Assembly (NCBI GenBank): GCA_030670615.1
Contig: DAOVBJ010000001.1
Coordinates: 1 to 30,763, forward strand
DNA length: 30,763 nucleotides
Source of the DNA: Candidatus Bathyarchaeota archaeon
GTDB lineage: Archaea; Thermoproteota; Bathyarchaeia; RBG-16-48-13; GCA-020355125
Reading direction: 5' to 3'
Part shown: positions 9,208-16,093 of the stretch, piece after piece
Numbering within the stretch: position 1 is the stretch's first letter
How the letters are laid out: each line of letters begins with the position of its first letter
Program-made: the position numbers and the translations under genes
The notes under the pieces: model-generated
Told to the model about the DNA's origin: nothing
Databases searched by the model: none
Seen by the model: the letters and a program-made list of their open reading frames with translations, nothing else

Positions 9208-10683
9208 CTAGATTTTCTGTTCATAGGCGTTTGTGAAGAAAAGTCGTGTTTCACCCATCGTCTTGACATTCAAAGGCTTGACCTCTATAATGATGGGGAA
9301 GTCGTTGGTTACCCTTCCCAAGGCTAGACAATAGTGTGGAGGCAGCTCTCGAGCGATCACATTAATGGTCTCCACGTCGACCATAGTCGCCTTTGACACG
9401 GCGGCTAAATCGTTTTCATTAGTGAAGTTGAAGAGGAAGACGTTGTCTGCCTGACGATAGATGCTGTCACTTATGCTGTCCGGCTGGTTGGTGATGAAGG
9501 TGCTAAAGACCCCGAGATGCCGCATGCGGGTGACTATGTCCTCCCAATAGGTCTTTCTCAGATAGAGGTGGGCTTCCTCTGCAAAGAGGAAGAGAGCTCT
9601 TAACACCCAGCGATCAAGCAAATTACACAGCTTACTCAACATAAACTCCACAACGATGTGACAAAATCTCGACGGCAACCCTCGGAGATTAACGATTAGA
9701 GCCCCTCCACTATTAAGCCCGAAAATTAGATCCTCCAACGTCGAGGCTTCCTGAGGGTTATCGGTCAAGAGGCCCGTGCTGACTAGACTATCGTATCGAC
9801 GGATAAGGGCATCTCTAACATAGTTATTTAATACTGATTCGATGGCTTTTCTAAGGTTCTTCAGGGTGAGTGTGCTTCTTTGTGACAGGGATGACCAGAT
9901 TCTTCGGATCTCCCAGGCTGAATTATCGGGAAGGTCGAGCACAGAGGACATGATCCGCAGAAAGACCCCGAGCCCCATGTATTCCAGGGTCACCTTGAAC
10001 CGTTTTCCCGGCGATAGAACGATGATTTTCTCGTGTGAAGCCGCTTTTTTGTAGTCTGCCCCATACCCTAAATTGACGTATTCCCCATTGACGTCGAAAA
10101 CGACGCAGATGCCTCCCTTCTCGATGAGGCTGAGGAGGAGCAGTTTTGAAAGATGGGATTTTCCAGTTCCCTTTTTGCCAGTAATGATGTTCAGCTTGCC
10201 ATCGATAGCCGTGAGGTTGACTGCGATTTCTGCACCCCCCTTCGTTGTTCCCAGGGTTATCGCGTTTTCTCCATGGAGCCCAATGAGTTCCAAGAATTCC
10301 CTGTCGGTCAAGTTTATGAGTTGGGAGGTTGAGCGGGAGGGTGTCCAGGAGATGTCGTGGTCGATTCTTCCATTCACTATGGCCTTGCGAATCTTGCAGC
10401 GGAAGACCTTCGCGTCTTTGATCACGTCGACGAAGGCCTTCACACCGAGGAAATCGAGGTTCCGTCCGTCAATGTTTTTGGTCGACGAATCCCTCAGAAT
10501 GTCCTCCAGCACCCCCGGGATATTCGCGTATCCGATGTTTGTAACCTGCACGATGAGGCTTCGGTTCACAGCGTTGTCCCTCACGATGATGTAGTCCCCC
10601 TTTTGGACACCCTGGGGTGGACAGGAAACGATATCCATGGTGTTTCCGTCAAGTTTATAGATGTGCATCATGGCCCTCACCAT
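9208..10683 (-). CDS. herA: HerA-type DNA translocase/helicase ATPase
   Basis: The 491-residue protein has an N-terminal HAS-barrel region. It then has a Walker A motif GKKGTGKS near residue 170, a Walker B-like strand ALFLFAEEAH near residue 365, and ITNQPDSI where HerA proteins have their sensor/arginine-finger region. HerA is a hexameric DNA translocase that works with the NurA nuclease in archaeal double-strand-break end resection. Walker B reads EE rather than the common DE. The start is ATG at 10681-10683, overlapping the nurA stop as TGATG; an internal ATG at 10671 has the better ribosome-binding sequence (GGTGAGG). No mre11 or rad50 is in the window, whereas many archaea keep all four together. 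Confidence 0.93.
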   Translation of the reverse strand: MVRAMMHIYKLDGNTMDIVSCPPQGVQKGDYIIVRDNAVNRSLIVQVTNIGYANIPGVLEDILRDSSTKNIDGRNLDFLGVKAFVDVIKDAKVFRCKIRKAIVNGRIDHDISWTPSRSTSQLINLTDREFLELIGLHGENAITLGTTKGGAEIAVNLTAIDGKLNIITGKKGTGKSHLSKLLLLSLIEKGGICVVFDVNGEYVNLGYGADYKKAASHEKIIVLSPGKRFKVTLEYMGLGVFLRIMSSVLDLPDNSAWEIRRIWSSLSQRSTLTLKNLRKAIESVLNNYVRDALIRRYDSLVSTGLLTDNPQEASTLEDLIFGLNSGGALIVNLRGLPSRFCHIVVEFMLSKLCNLLDRWVLRALFLFAEEAHLYLRKTYWEDIVTRMRHLGVFSTFITNQPDSISDSIYRQADNVFLFNFTNENDLAAVSKATMVDVETINVIARELPPHYCLALGRVTNDFPIIIEVKPLNVKTMGETRLFFTNAYEQKI

Positions 10684-11741
10684 CAAATCCGTCTCGATGC
10701 GATGCCCCCGTAGGGTCCGAAGAGGATCTGCCGAACATTGGGTCGTCGGATGATCTTCAGATCGTAGTTTTCAGACACGTAGCGTTGCATGGCTAAGACT
10801 TCATTCGCTGAGAACCTTGACAGGATGTGTGCCAATCGAAGGGTCTCGGGGTAACTGTCAACGATCAAGTCGCTGCAGAGGAGATTTTCCACGGCCTGGA
10901 CGCCAGCTGCCTGCGAGACTTGTCGATCGATGTCCAAGCGAAAGCTCAGGGTTCCAGGCGAGAGCTTTACGGCGTATATTTTGCCGAAGAAGCGGAGGTA
11001 TTTCCCGTACTGGACGCGGACGACGTCGTCGATGTCGAGGAGGCAAGGGGCATTCCCAGAATCTAGTAACGAGTCCATCCTTCTTCCGAAGGCGGAGATG
11101 GAAGTCTTCTTGGATAAAGCTAGGATCACGTTTCGGGCATCCCTTGCTCGCTTGAGAAGGCTGCTTAAAATGGATATTGGGTTGTTAACCGTACGGGTGG
11201 TCAGCGAGCCGTCCCAGAGAAGGAGGGATTCTCGACGCGATTCACTAAGCTGTTTCTGAAGCCACCGCTCAAGGATGTTTCGGATGTGTTCAGGAATCCG
11301 CTCCAGAATAGGCGCTCCAACTCCCTCGTTCACGTCGAAACACCGTTGACGCAAGGCATTGTACAAGAAGTTTTTATTGGCTTCGGTGATGTGGAAGATG
11401 AAAGGGCCGTGGCGAACGTATTGATAGGCCTTATTCTCTCTCCAGACGATGCTGCCCCGAATTGCACAGAGAAATCCTTCCTTCGTTTCTCCTAAATCGA
11501 TGTTAGAGGCGTCCACTCCGAATACGGGAACCTCCTCTCCTGGATTTAACAGCGTGATCGGTTTGAGGAAGCTGTTTCCAATGGTGGGGTCTAACTCCAA
11601 CTCGTCCGCGAAGTCACCGCCGTCAAGCCCGGGCACTGCCATCGCCCTCGAAAGATTTAAGTCCACCACCTCCTTCAAGGAGGTGTATCCTATTTCGACG
11701 AAATTCTCTGGTGTTATCTGGCTGAATTCAGCTATTTCCAT
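10683..11741 (-). CDS. nurA: NurA 5'-3' nuclease
   Basis: The 352-residue protein has the two NurA acidic motifs: VFGVDAS with Asp at residue 77, and LLWDGSL with Asp at residue 177. A later ILALSKKT lysine segment and RLDID complete the NurA core. NurA is a Mn-dependent single- and double-strand 5'-3' exonuclease/endonuclease that docks on HerA to resect DNA ends. ATG at 11741 follows AAGGGATG. The gene is first of the nurA-herA pair and stops inside the herA start. A TATA box at 11817-11825 is well placed to drive both. Confidence 0.92.
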   Translation of the reverse strand: MEIAEFSQITPENFVEIGYTSLKEVVDLNLSRAMAVPGLDGGDFADELELDPTIGNSFLKPITLLNPGEEVPVFGVDASNIDLGETKEGFLCAIRGSIVWRENKAYQYVRHGPFIFHITEANKNFLYNALRQRCFDVNEGVGAPILERIPEHIRNILERWLQKQLSESRRESLLLWDGSLTTRTVNNPISILSSLLKRARDARNVILALSKKTSISAFGRRMDSLLDSGNAPCLLDIDDVVRVQYGKYLRFFGKIYAVKLSPGTLSFRLDIDRQVSQAAGVQAVENLLCSDLIVDSYPETLRLAHILSRFSANEVLAMQRYVSENYDLKIIRRPNVRQILFGPYGGIASRRI

Positions 11742-11816
11742 ATAACCGCATCCCTTGATGTGTGAATCGTAGCCATTTGACGTGTAAAGCGGAGGCTGGG
11801 GATTGAGAGTAAACTA

Positions 11817-11825
11817 CTTATAAAG
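11817..11825 (-). promoter_or_regulatory. TATA box for nurA-herA
   Basis: On the minus strand this reads CTTTATAAG, close to the archaeal box A consensus. It predicts a transcription start near 11795 and a leader of about 50 bases before nurA. It lies just outside the folded element at 11849-11960, so the two operons on either side appear to be separately transcribed. Confidence 0.5.
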
Positions 11826-11841
11826 AAGATACGACTATCTT
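11826..11841. repeat. Small hairpin next to the folded element
   Basis: AAGATA and TATCTT pair across a CGAC loop. It could be a left-end palindrome of a non-autonomous IS200/IS605-type element whose right end is the larger fold at 11849-11960, or simply A/T-rich promoter sequence. Confidence 0.25.
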
Positions 11842-11848
11842 TAGTCTT

Positions 11849-11960
11849 GGTGCAGTGGGGAATCGTCAATATACCTAACCTCCTTTGCGATCAGTCGCAT
11901 GGGGTTCCCTTAAAACCCGATGCGAACCGCTGCACCCTCCGTTTTAGCGGAGGGTGATCG
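11849..11960 (+). ncRNA. Strongly folded element, IS200/IS605 right-end / omega-RNA-like
   Basis: Four nested or adjacent pairings are visible. GGTGCAG (11849-11855) pairs with CTGCACC (11930-11936). A 12-base stem at 11895-11906 and 11914-11925 has one mismatch. A perfect 9-base stem CACCCTCCG/CGGAGGGTG (11933-11941, 11948-11956) has a 6-base loop. CGATCA (11888-11893) can pair with TGATCG (11955-11960). Some pairings are mutually exclusive. The two consecutive hairpins joined by a GCGAACCGC linker look like the 3' ends of archaeal IS1341-type tnpB elements, from memory rather than alignment. No tnpB frame precedes it, so it may be a solo remnant, a MITE-like element or an independent RNA. 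Read on the minus strand it could also act as the terminator of the upstream operon. Confidence 0.4.
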
Positions 11961-11992
11961 TACTTGCTTTCTACCTTCGACCTCCTTTCAAC

Positions 11993-12418
11993 CTACTTAA
12001 CTCGAATGTAGCCATATTCTCTACCTTCCTTAACCCGCCTCAACGCGCCCTTTTTCGTCAGGTCTGTGAGTCGTCCCTTCACGGTTCCAACAGGATAGTG
12101 GATGGCATTCACCTTCATGACTTCAAGGAGTTCCCTCAGCTTCCTAGGTTTTTCTTTGCCCCATTCGGTGGAGAGAATTTTAAGGATTGCTTCGGGACAA
12201 GGGGTATCGGGCTCGACGGAGATTGAAGGTATGCTTGCTTGTCTTAGAATCGTTGGTTCCGCGATGGGTTTTATGAGCGTAATGTTGAAGGCCTGGGTTA
12301 GTTTATCCATAATGTTGGAAAAGTTGTTTATCGCTTCCAACACATCTTCCTTGGAGCCACTCACCTCAATTTCATTGTTTCCGAAACGGATTTTGATGGT
12401 GAAAGGCAGGCTACTCAT
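11993..12418 (-). CDS. Uncharacterised small protein, beta N-terminus plus winged helix (paralogue D)
   Basis: The 141-residue protein begins TIKIRFGNNEIEVSGSKEDV, the same strand-turn-strand and helix opening seen in the three genes upstream. Residues about 75-141 look like a winged-helix domain ending GREYGYIRVK. The middle segment (residues 45-75) differs from the other paralogues. Its ATG overlaps the stop of the preceding gene as ATGA, with GAGGGG six bases upstream, so it is translated with it. It is last in a four-gene operon and 250 bases upstream of nurA on the same strand. DNA binding is inferred from the C-terminal domain only; no function is known to me. Confidence 0.8.
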   Translation of the reverse strand: MSSLPFTIKIRFGNNEIEVSGSKEDVLEAINNFSNIMDKLTQAFNITLIKPIAEPTILRQASIPSISVEPDTPCPEAILKILSTEWGKEKPRKLRELLEVMKVNAIHYPVGTVKGRLTDLTKKGALRRVKEGREYGYIRVK

Positions 12419-12912
12419 CGGTGTCCCCTCATTTTCACGTTTTGAAGCACTTTCTCGGCTTCTTTGATTCCCAGACTCTTGATTTTGTACTCGCCTCTTC
12501 CAACCCTTTCCACAAGACCGTCGTCGATCATCCCCTTCAACTTGTTAAGAATCGTCTTCAAAGCCTTGCCACTAACGGTTGCGATTTGAGTGACGGACAC
12601 GGACTCCTCAGCGGACAATCCGAGCTTGTTTCCAACGTAGACTCCGAGAAGAGAAAGCACTATCGCTTCTTCTGACGTCAGATCCCTCGGAGTGAGGATT
12701 AATCCTTCCGAAGAATACTCTATCACGCCCTCCAATGCCTGGGCAAGCTTGATCAAGTCGGGCTTGAAGACCAGTCTACTGGCTAGCTTGAACGCAGGAT
12801 ACACTTTGTTGAGGAAGTCTATGAACGCGATTGAAACAACTTCGGGACTCCCCTCAAAGTCCGCCTTGAACTCCCCGTATTCCGCATGCACTCGCAGCTT
12901 TCCCTCCACCAT
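12415..12912 (-). CDS. Uncharacterised winged-helix protein (paralogue C)
   Basis: The 165-residue protein opens KLRVHAEYGEFKADFEGSPE, then a helical middle part, then a winged-helix-like end LVERVGRGEYKIKSLGIKEA. The wing motif GRGEY(K/R)I is shared with paralogue B, which shows common descent. A GTG at 12921 gives a slightly longer frame, but GGAG sits directly against it. ATG at 12912 has ideal spacing from GGAG and is chosen here. It follows paralogue B closely and overlaps paralogue D. Probably a DNA-associated protein; the partner and role are unknown. Confidence 0.82.
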   Translation of the reverse strand: MVEGKLRVHAEYGEFKADFEGSPEVVSIAFIDFLNKVYPAFKLASRLVFKPDLIKLAQALEGVIEYSSEGLILTPRDLTSEEAIVLSLLGVYVGNKLGLSAEESVSVTQIATVSGKALKTILNKLKGMIDDGLVERVGRGEYKIKSLGIKEAEKVLQNVKMRGHR

Positions 12913-12925
12913 TCTTGACACTCCC

Positions 12926-13429
12926 TCACATGAACGATTTAATCTTGGGGAGAACCTCTTCAGAAAAGGACTTTATCCCATACGTGGTGATCCGGTACTC
13001 TCCTCGACCCGCCCGTTCAACCCAATTCATCTGCACTAGCTCACTGAGCCTTGCCGCTGATGAACTCGGCTTTCCGCTAGTTATGGATATAATGTCGGAT
13101 ATCGACATGATGTCCAAGTCCAGTTTTCCCAACTGATAGCCGATGTACGTCTTCACTAGGTGGAGGAGAATAACCTCTCGCTCCCCAAGCAACTCTTGGG
13201 GGATAATCACGATCAACCCTTCAGGCGTTATGGCGATGATGCCCTCAACCCCCTTCACCAGCTTTTCCAGGTCGGTGGTGAGGGTCAGTCTGGAAACCAA
13301 TTCGTAAGTGGGCAACATCTTGTTCAAAAACTCAAGAAAGAACCTGACCACCTCGTTAATGTCGCCCGAAAATTTGACTTCGAGGCCCCGATACGTCACA
13401 ACGACTTCAACAACTTCGTCTCCACTCAT
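12926..13429 (-). CDS. Uncharacterised winged-helix protein (paralogue B)
   Basis: The 167-residue protein opens VEVVVTYRGLEVKFSGDINE, has a central helical part (residues about 27-110), and ends in a winged-helix-like region with WVERAGRGEYRITTYGIKSF. It is clearly similar to paralogue C in length, layout and wing motif. ATG at 13429 is preceded by GGAGCAAAAG, a good ribosome-binding site. It lies 16 bases after paralogue A. The LPTYELVSRLTL and YPAFKLASRLVF segments of B and C match in position, suggesting a shared second domain or interaction surface. Confidence 0.82.
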   Translation of the reverse strand: MSGDEVVEVVVTYRGLEVKFSGDINEVVRFFLEFLNKMLPTYELVSRLTLTTDLEKLVKGVEGIIAITPEGLIVIIPQELLGEREVILLHLVKTYIGYQLGKLDLDIMSISDIISITSGKPSSSAARLSELVQMNWVERAGRGEYRITTYGIKSFSEEVLPKIKSFM

Positions 13430-13445
13430 CTTTTGCTCCCCTACC

Positions 13446-13895
13446 TTACGTCTTAAGTTTTAAAATCAACTCTTTAATCCACTTCTTCCCCGCGACTGAC
13501 AATCGATATCCGCTGCCTTCCTTGATTATGTTGCCTTCCCTCCTCATTTCACTTAAACGCGAACCGTACCCCGATGTACCGTGGCCGCTGAGTGATAGGA
13601 GAGCACCGACCTCTTTAGGCTCCAAGGGGTTCGGGTTCTGAGAGTAGAGAAGGAGGCCAATGCCTTCTTTACTGCTGACCCGGTTCTTGGGGATTATAAG
13701 TTGAGGGCCTTCGGAGGAGACTTCTATGATCCCGCCCAACTCCTCTTCTTGACCTGTGTCCGTGGTTGACATCATTTTGTCGATGACGACGAGCCACTCC
13801 GGAAAGGCCTCTAATCCCTGAACCACCTCGTCCAAGCTGTCCCCTTCGACTTCGATGTTTCCGTAAGGACGCTTCACCGTCACTCGAATTTTCAT
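13446..13895 (-). CDS. Uncharacterised winged-helix protein, first gene of four-paralogue operon (paralogue A)
   Basis: The 149-residue protein opens KIRVTVKRPYGNIEVEGDSL, matching the N-terminal pattern of the next three genes, and ends in a winged-helix-like region (KEVGALLSLSG...SRLSEMRREGNIIKEGSGYRLSVAGK). The central part contains EGPQLIIPKNRVSSKE, comparable to EGLIVIIPQELLGERE in B and EGLILTPRDLTSEE in C. ATG at 13895 lacks a ribosome-binding sequence but lies about 27 bases from a TATA box, so the mRNA may be leaderless. Because it is the promoter-proximal gene of winged-helix proteins, autoregulation through the AACGTTAA sites is possible. Confidence 0.8.
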   Translation of the reverse strand: MKIRVTVKRPYGNIEVEGDSLDEVVQGLEAFPEWLVVIDKMMSTTDTGQEEELGGIIEVSSEGPQLIIPKNRVSSKEGIGLLLYSQNPNPLEPKEVGALLSLSGHGTSGYGSRLSEMRREGNIIKEGSGYRLSVAGKKWIKELILKLKT

Positions 13896-13918
13896 GAATA
13901 AAGTATTTTTATCATCAC

Positions 13919-13928
13919 ATTTAAAAGT
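13919..13928 (-). promoter_or_regulatory. TATA box for the four-paralogue operon
   Basis: The minus strand reads CTTTTAAATG, with its centre about 27 bases from the ATG of the first gene. This predicts transcription starting at or next to the start codon, that is, a leaderless mRNA, in line with the missing ribosome-binding site. An A-rich element suitable for TFB binding lies just upstream. Confidence 0.5.
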
Positions 13929-13937
13929 CTTTCGATA

Positions 13938-13966
13938 ACGTTAATTTAACGTTAAATAACGTTAAA
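13938..13966. promoter_or_regulatory. Three phased AACGTTAA sites (candidate operator)
   Basis: AACGTTAA occurs at 13938-13945, 13949-13956 and 13959-13966. The spacings are 11 and 10 bases, one helical turn each, so all three face the same side of the DNA. The core AACGTT is itself palindromic. The block sits directly upstream of the TATA/TFB region of the four-gene operon, a position typical of archaeal activators or of cooperative repressor binding. Confidence 0.55.
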
Positions 13967-14087
13967 AGTTAAGATGGCTCGGAAACCTCCGTTCACTTCT
14001 ATTTCTTATTCCCAAAAGGCGAAGTTCTATTATAACCCTGATTTTCTAAATGAAATCCGTGCTTTGCTAAGGAAGGGTTTATTTTAG

Positions 14088-14361
14088 TGTGATTGTGGAA
14101 AGGGTGACTTTGCGGTATGTAAGGATTAGATGGTGGATAGCTTATTCTGTAAAGATGGATGAGAATGCTGTTACAATAAGGGTTGGAAGACATGCACACC
14201 TACTGCAACGGACAGTGGTGAAAGAATATTCGCTTTGTAATGCCTTGGGAGTGGAAACGTGTGGTGATTATTGCGGAGATTGTTTGGTGTAATGCACGTT
14301 CTGTAATGGAAGAGGATGGAACTCATGTCCTTTCTGTAATGGAACAGGAGGGGGAACATAA
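14088..14361 (+). pseudogene. Decayed CxxCxGxG (DnaJ-type) zinc-finger gene
   Basis: Zinc-finger repeats are readable in all three plus frames. From 14088 in one frame comes CDCGKGDFAVCKD, then after stops FCKDG, ECCYNKGWKTC. Near 14204 in a second frame is YCNGQW. From 14236 in the third frame comes LCNALGVETC, then after an in-frame TAA CTFCNGRGWNSCPFCNGTG, to the stop at 14361. Such CxxCxGxG repeats bind zinc and occur in DnaJ proteins and small archaeal proteins. At least three in-frame stops and two frame changes mean it cannot make one protein. No start codon is visible. The gene was probably a cysteine-rich protein of 90 or more residues. Confidence 0.6.
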
Positions 14362-14616
14362 CTTTGTACTACTCGTGCTAGGCGATATAATAGTAATGAT
14401 TAGGTTTCTCCTCGTATCAGCTACACTCATAGTGGGCTAAGAGTAATTGAGCGCTAGCTGAAGTCAAGGAAAGGAAACCATGAGCGATGATGAAGAGAAA
14501 GGCTAAAGAATGAATAGCTAGCTGTTATGGTAGCTATGGATTAGGTAATTCTTTCTTCATCCATTATCTTCTTTGTCGACAGTTACCTTATGTGTTTTAT
14601 CTTTATTCCCTATCAT
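14362..14616. other. Non-coding flank between zinc-finger remnant and DUF4430 gene
   Basis: About 255 bases without a supportable gene. It contains one TAGCTAGC motif copy and T-rich stretches downstream of the DUF4430 gene on the minus strand. Confidence 0.4.
14516..14524. repeat. TAGCTAGC-type motif, copy 1
   Basis: Reads TAGCTAGCT in a non-coding stretch between the zinc-finger remnant and the DUF4430 gene. It is the only copy outside the 22-30 kb mosaic region. Confidence 0.45.
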
Positions 14617-15093
14617 TTATGGTGTTGCTGCCCAATCATTGGTTAGAAGCCAGGCAACTGTCTCTCCCTGTTTAATGATGTGACTCTCTGCTCCAGTTTG
14701 GCCAGACATCCATCTATTTTCAGTCTCATCCCAACTGAACCACAGCCAGTATTCTGGGCCATTTCCCTGTACTTCATTTATTGAGGTTACAAAGACGCCA
14801 AAGTCACTCCAACTTCCTTCGACTTTGCCACCGGTAGTTTTTAATGTGGCATTATATAGAGACCAACCTATTGGGATGATGGTCTGGTTGTGCCATATTT
14901 TTGTTCCATTGTTGTAATCTATTAGAGTGTTAAATTTGTAGGAAACGCCATTAAGAGACAATAAAGTGTTTGAATATTTTTCTTCTGTTGTTACGTAGTT
15001 TGAATAGTAAAAGAAGGATAGTGCTGACGTTATGACTAAAGCCGAAACCAAAACTAAAGAGATTGTAAACCAAATGTTTCTACCTGCATTCAA
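14617..15093 (-). CDS. Membrane-anchored DUF4430-like protein, partner of ECF transporter S component
   Basis: The 158-residue protein has one N-terminal membrane segment (residues about 8-30), which could be a signal anchor, followed by an extracytoplasmic domain of about 125 residues. The tail EYWLWFSWDETENRWMSGQ with GETVAWLL resembles the DUF4430 (transcobalamin C-terminal-like) fold. The domain is known next to ECF-type vitamin transporters, where it may capture substrate outside the cell. It starts only six bases after the stop of the S component, so the two are one operon. The cobalamin link is inference from the fold family and the neighbour. Confidence 0.65.
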   Translation of the reverse strand: MNAGRNIWFTISLVLVSALVITSALSFFYYSNYVTTEEKYSNTLLSLNGVSYKFNTLIDYNNGTKIWHNQTIIPIGWSLYNATLKTTGGKVEGSWSDFGVFVTSINEVQGNGPEYWLWFSWDETENRWMSGQTGAESHIIKQGETVAWLLTNDWAATP

Positions 15094-15099
15094 ATTTAT

Positions 15100-15747
15100 C
15101 TACCTCCATATTCCATCTTGTGTAGATTGCGTCTTTTCTAGCACTCGAACTAGAATGGGTACAACAGTCGCGAAGAAGAAGAAGTTAGATGCTTCATGAA
15201 TTATCCCAAGTGGAATTGGTACATTCATGGTCAGTAATCCGATCCATACTGATTTGTAAACGACTAGACCAACGATGGCATTAGTAATGAGATCGTAGGC
15301 AAGGGTGGCGAACAAACCCGCTGTACCATAGATTATATTACGTTCGAGGCCTTTGAACTTGCTCTTCGGGCTCCTTGAGGATGTTTTTCGTACAAGATAT
15401 CCAGCTACGACATATATGCTCTCGCTTATAATAACTGTAATGAGAACCGGTAGGGATAGACCAAAAGGGTTTAGTGTACCATAGACCAGCCACGAGATGG
15501 TGGCTACTGCTGCACCGGGGATTACCCCGAAGAACAGGCTTGTGGTAAAAACGATAGCGTCCATCAGGTTCACATTTGGTAGAGGGAGCATGGCATAGTT
15601 GGTTCCGATGCAGAGCGCTGCTAGCGTAGCGATGAGAGCGGTTCGCCTAGTGTTAGAGATTTTTAGAGCATTTGTCTTCTTTATCGTTGCAGCTGGTTTA
15701 TTGTTTTTCAATGGGTCTTCATGGTCTTTGCTTTTGAGCACCGACAT
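15100..15747 (-). CDS. ECF-type transporter substrate-binding (S) component
   Basis: The 215-residue protein has a charged N-terminal tail of about 30 residues and then about six membrane helices. The segment NVNLMDAIVFTTSLFFG with GVIPGAAVATISWLVYGTLNPFG is typical of ECF S components. S components bind a vitamin or metal at the membrane and hand it to a shared T component and ATPases, none of which is in this window, so those must be encoded elsewhere. Together with the DUF4430 gene a cobalamin-type substrate is possible, but the sequence does not settle it. A 26-base palindrome lies four bases before the start codon. Confidence 0.82.
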   Translation of the reverse strand: MSVLKSKDHEDPLKNNKPAATIKKTNALKISNTRRTALIATLAALCIGTNYAMLPLPNVNLMDAIVFTTSLFFGVIPGAAVATISWLVYGTLNPFGLSLPVLITVIISESIYVVAGYLVRKTSSRSPKSKFKGLERNIIYGTAGLFATLAYDLITNAIVGLVVYKSVWIGLLTMNVPIPLGIIHEASNFFFFATVVPILVRVLEKTQSTQDGIWR

Positions 15748-15750
15748 AAA

Positions 15751-15776
15751 ATATGTAGGATATTCATCCTACATAT
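15751..15776. promoter_or_regulatory. 26-base perfect inverted repeat at ECF transporter start
   Basis: The left arm ATATGTAGGAT (15751-15761) and its exact reverse complement (15766-15776) flank ATTC. It begins four bases upstream of the transporter ATG. Because no ribosome-binding sequence is present and the upstream sequence is A/T-rich, the repeat probably overlaps the core promoter or transcription start. That is a position where a bound dimer would repress, for example in response to the imported substrate. Confidence 0.6.
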
Positions 15777-16093
15777 ATGTTTTATCAATAGAGAGCGAGG
15801 GAAACAAGGTTATCACTTATTGAGTTATACGAAATATTGGCGTAGGAAGAATGATTGAGATAAAGAGCAAGCTTACTCTTTCTTAAATGCGCATAAGTTT
15901 AGATCAAAATAAACTAGATGAAAGAGCCAGATAAGATGGACATGCAAATGGTGCTATACTCAGTCGATCTGGCTGACCCTGCTTTTGAGATTTTCGCCAA
16001 TGCTTACGGAATTATCTAAAAATTATTTTCTAATTGGATTTATTATGGATTTGAAGCTGTCGAGATTTAGTGTTTTTACATGTATATTGAAGG
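15777..16093. other. Non-coding stretch, one possible 33-residue peptide
   Basis: Upstream region of the leftward transporter operon. A 33-codon frame at 15918-16019 (MKEPDKMDMQMVLYSVDL...) is open from ATG to TAA but has no ribosome-binding site, so I do not call it a gene. Nothing else is supportable. Confidence 0.35.

Noticed and set aside
12415..12921. GTG at 12921 as start of paralogue C
   Set aside because: The GGAG ribosome-binding sequence touches this GTG, while ATG at 12912 has normal spacing.
13938..13966. Start of a CRISPR-like or iteron array
   Set aside because: Only three 8-base units with 2-3-base gaps; too short for CRISPR, and an operator fits the promoter position better than an origin.
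14088..14361. Recoding of TAG/TGA (pyrrolysine or selenocysteine) in the zinc-finger gene
   Set aside because: Frameshifts as well as a TAA stop are present, so recoding alone cannot restore the protein; decay is simpler.
15918..16019. 33-residue peptide between the transporter and DUF4443 genes
   Set aside because: No ribosome-binding site, promoter or recognisable family; kept only as a note in the non-coding entry.
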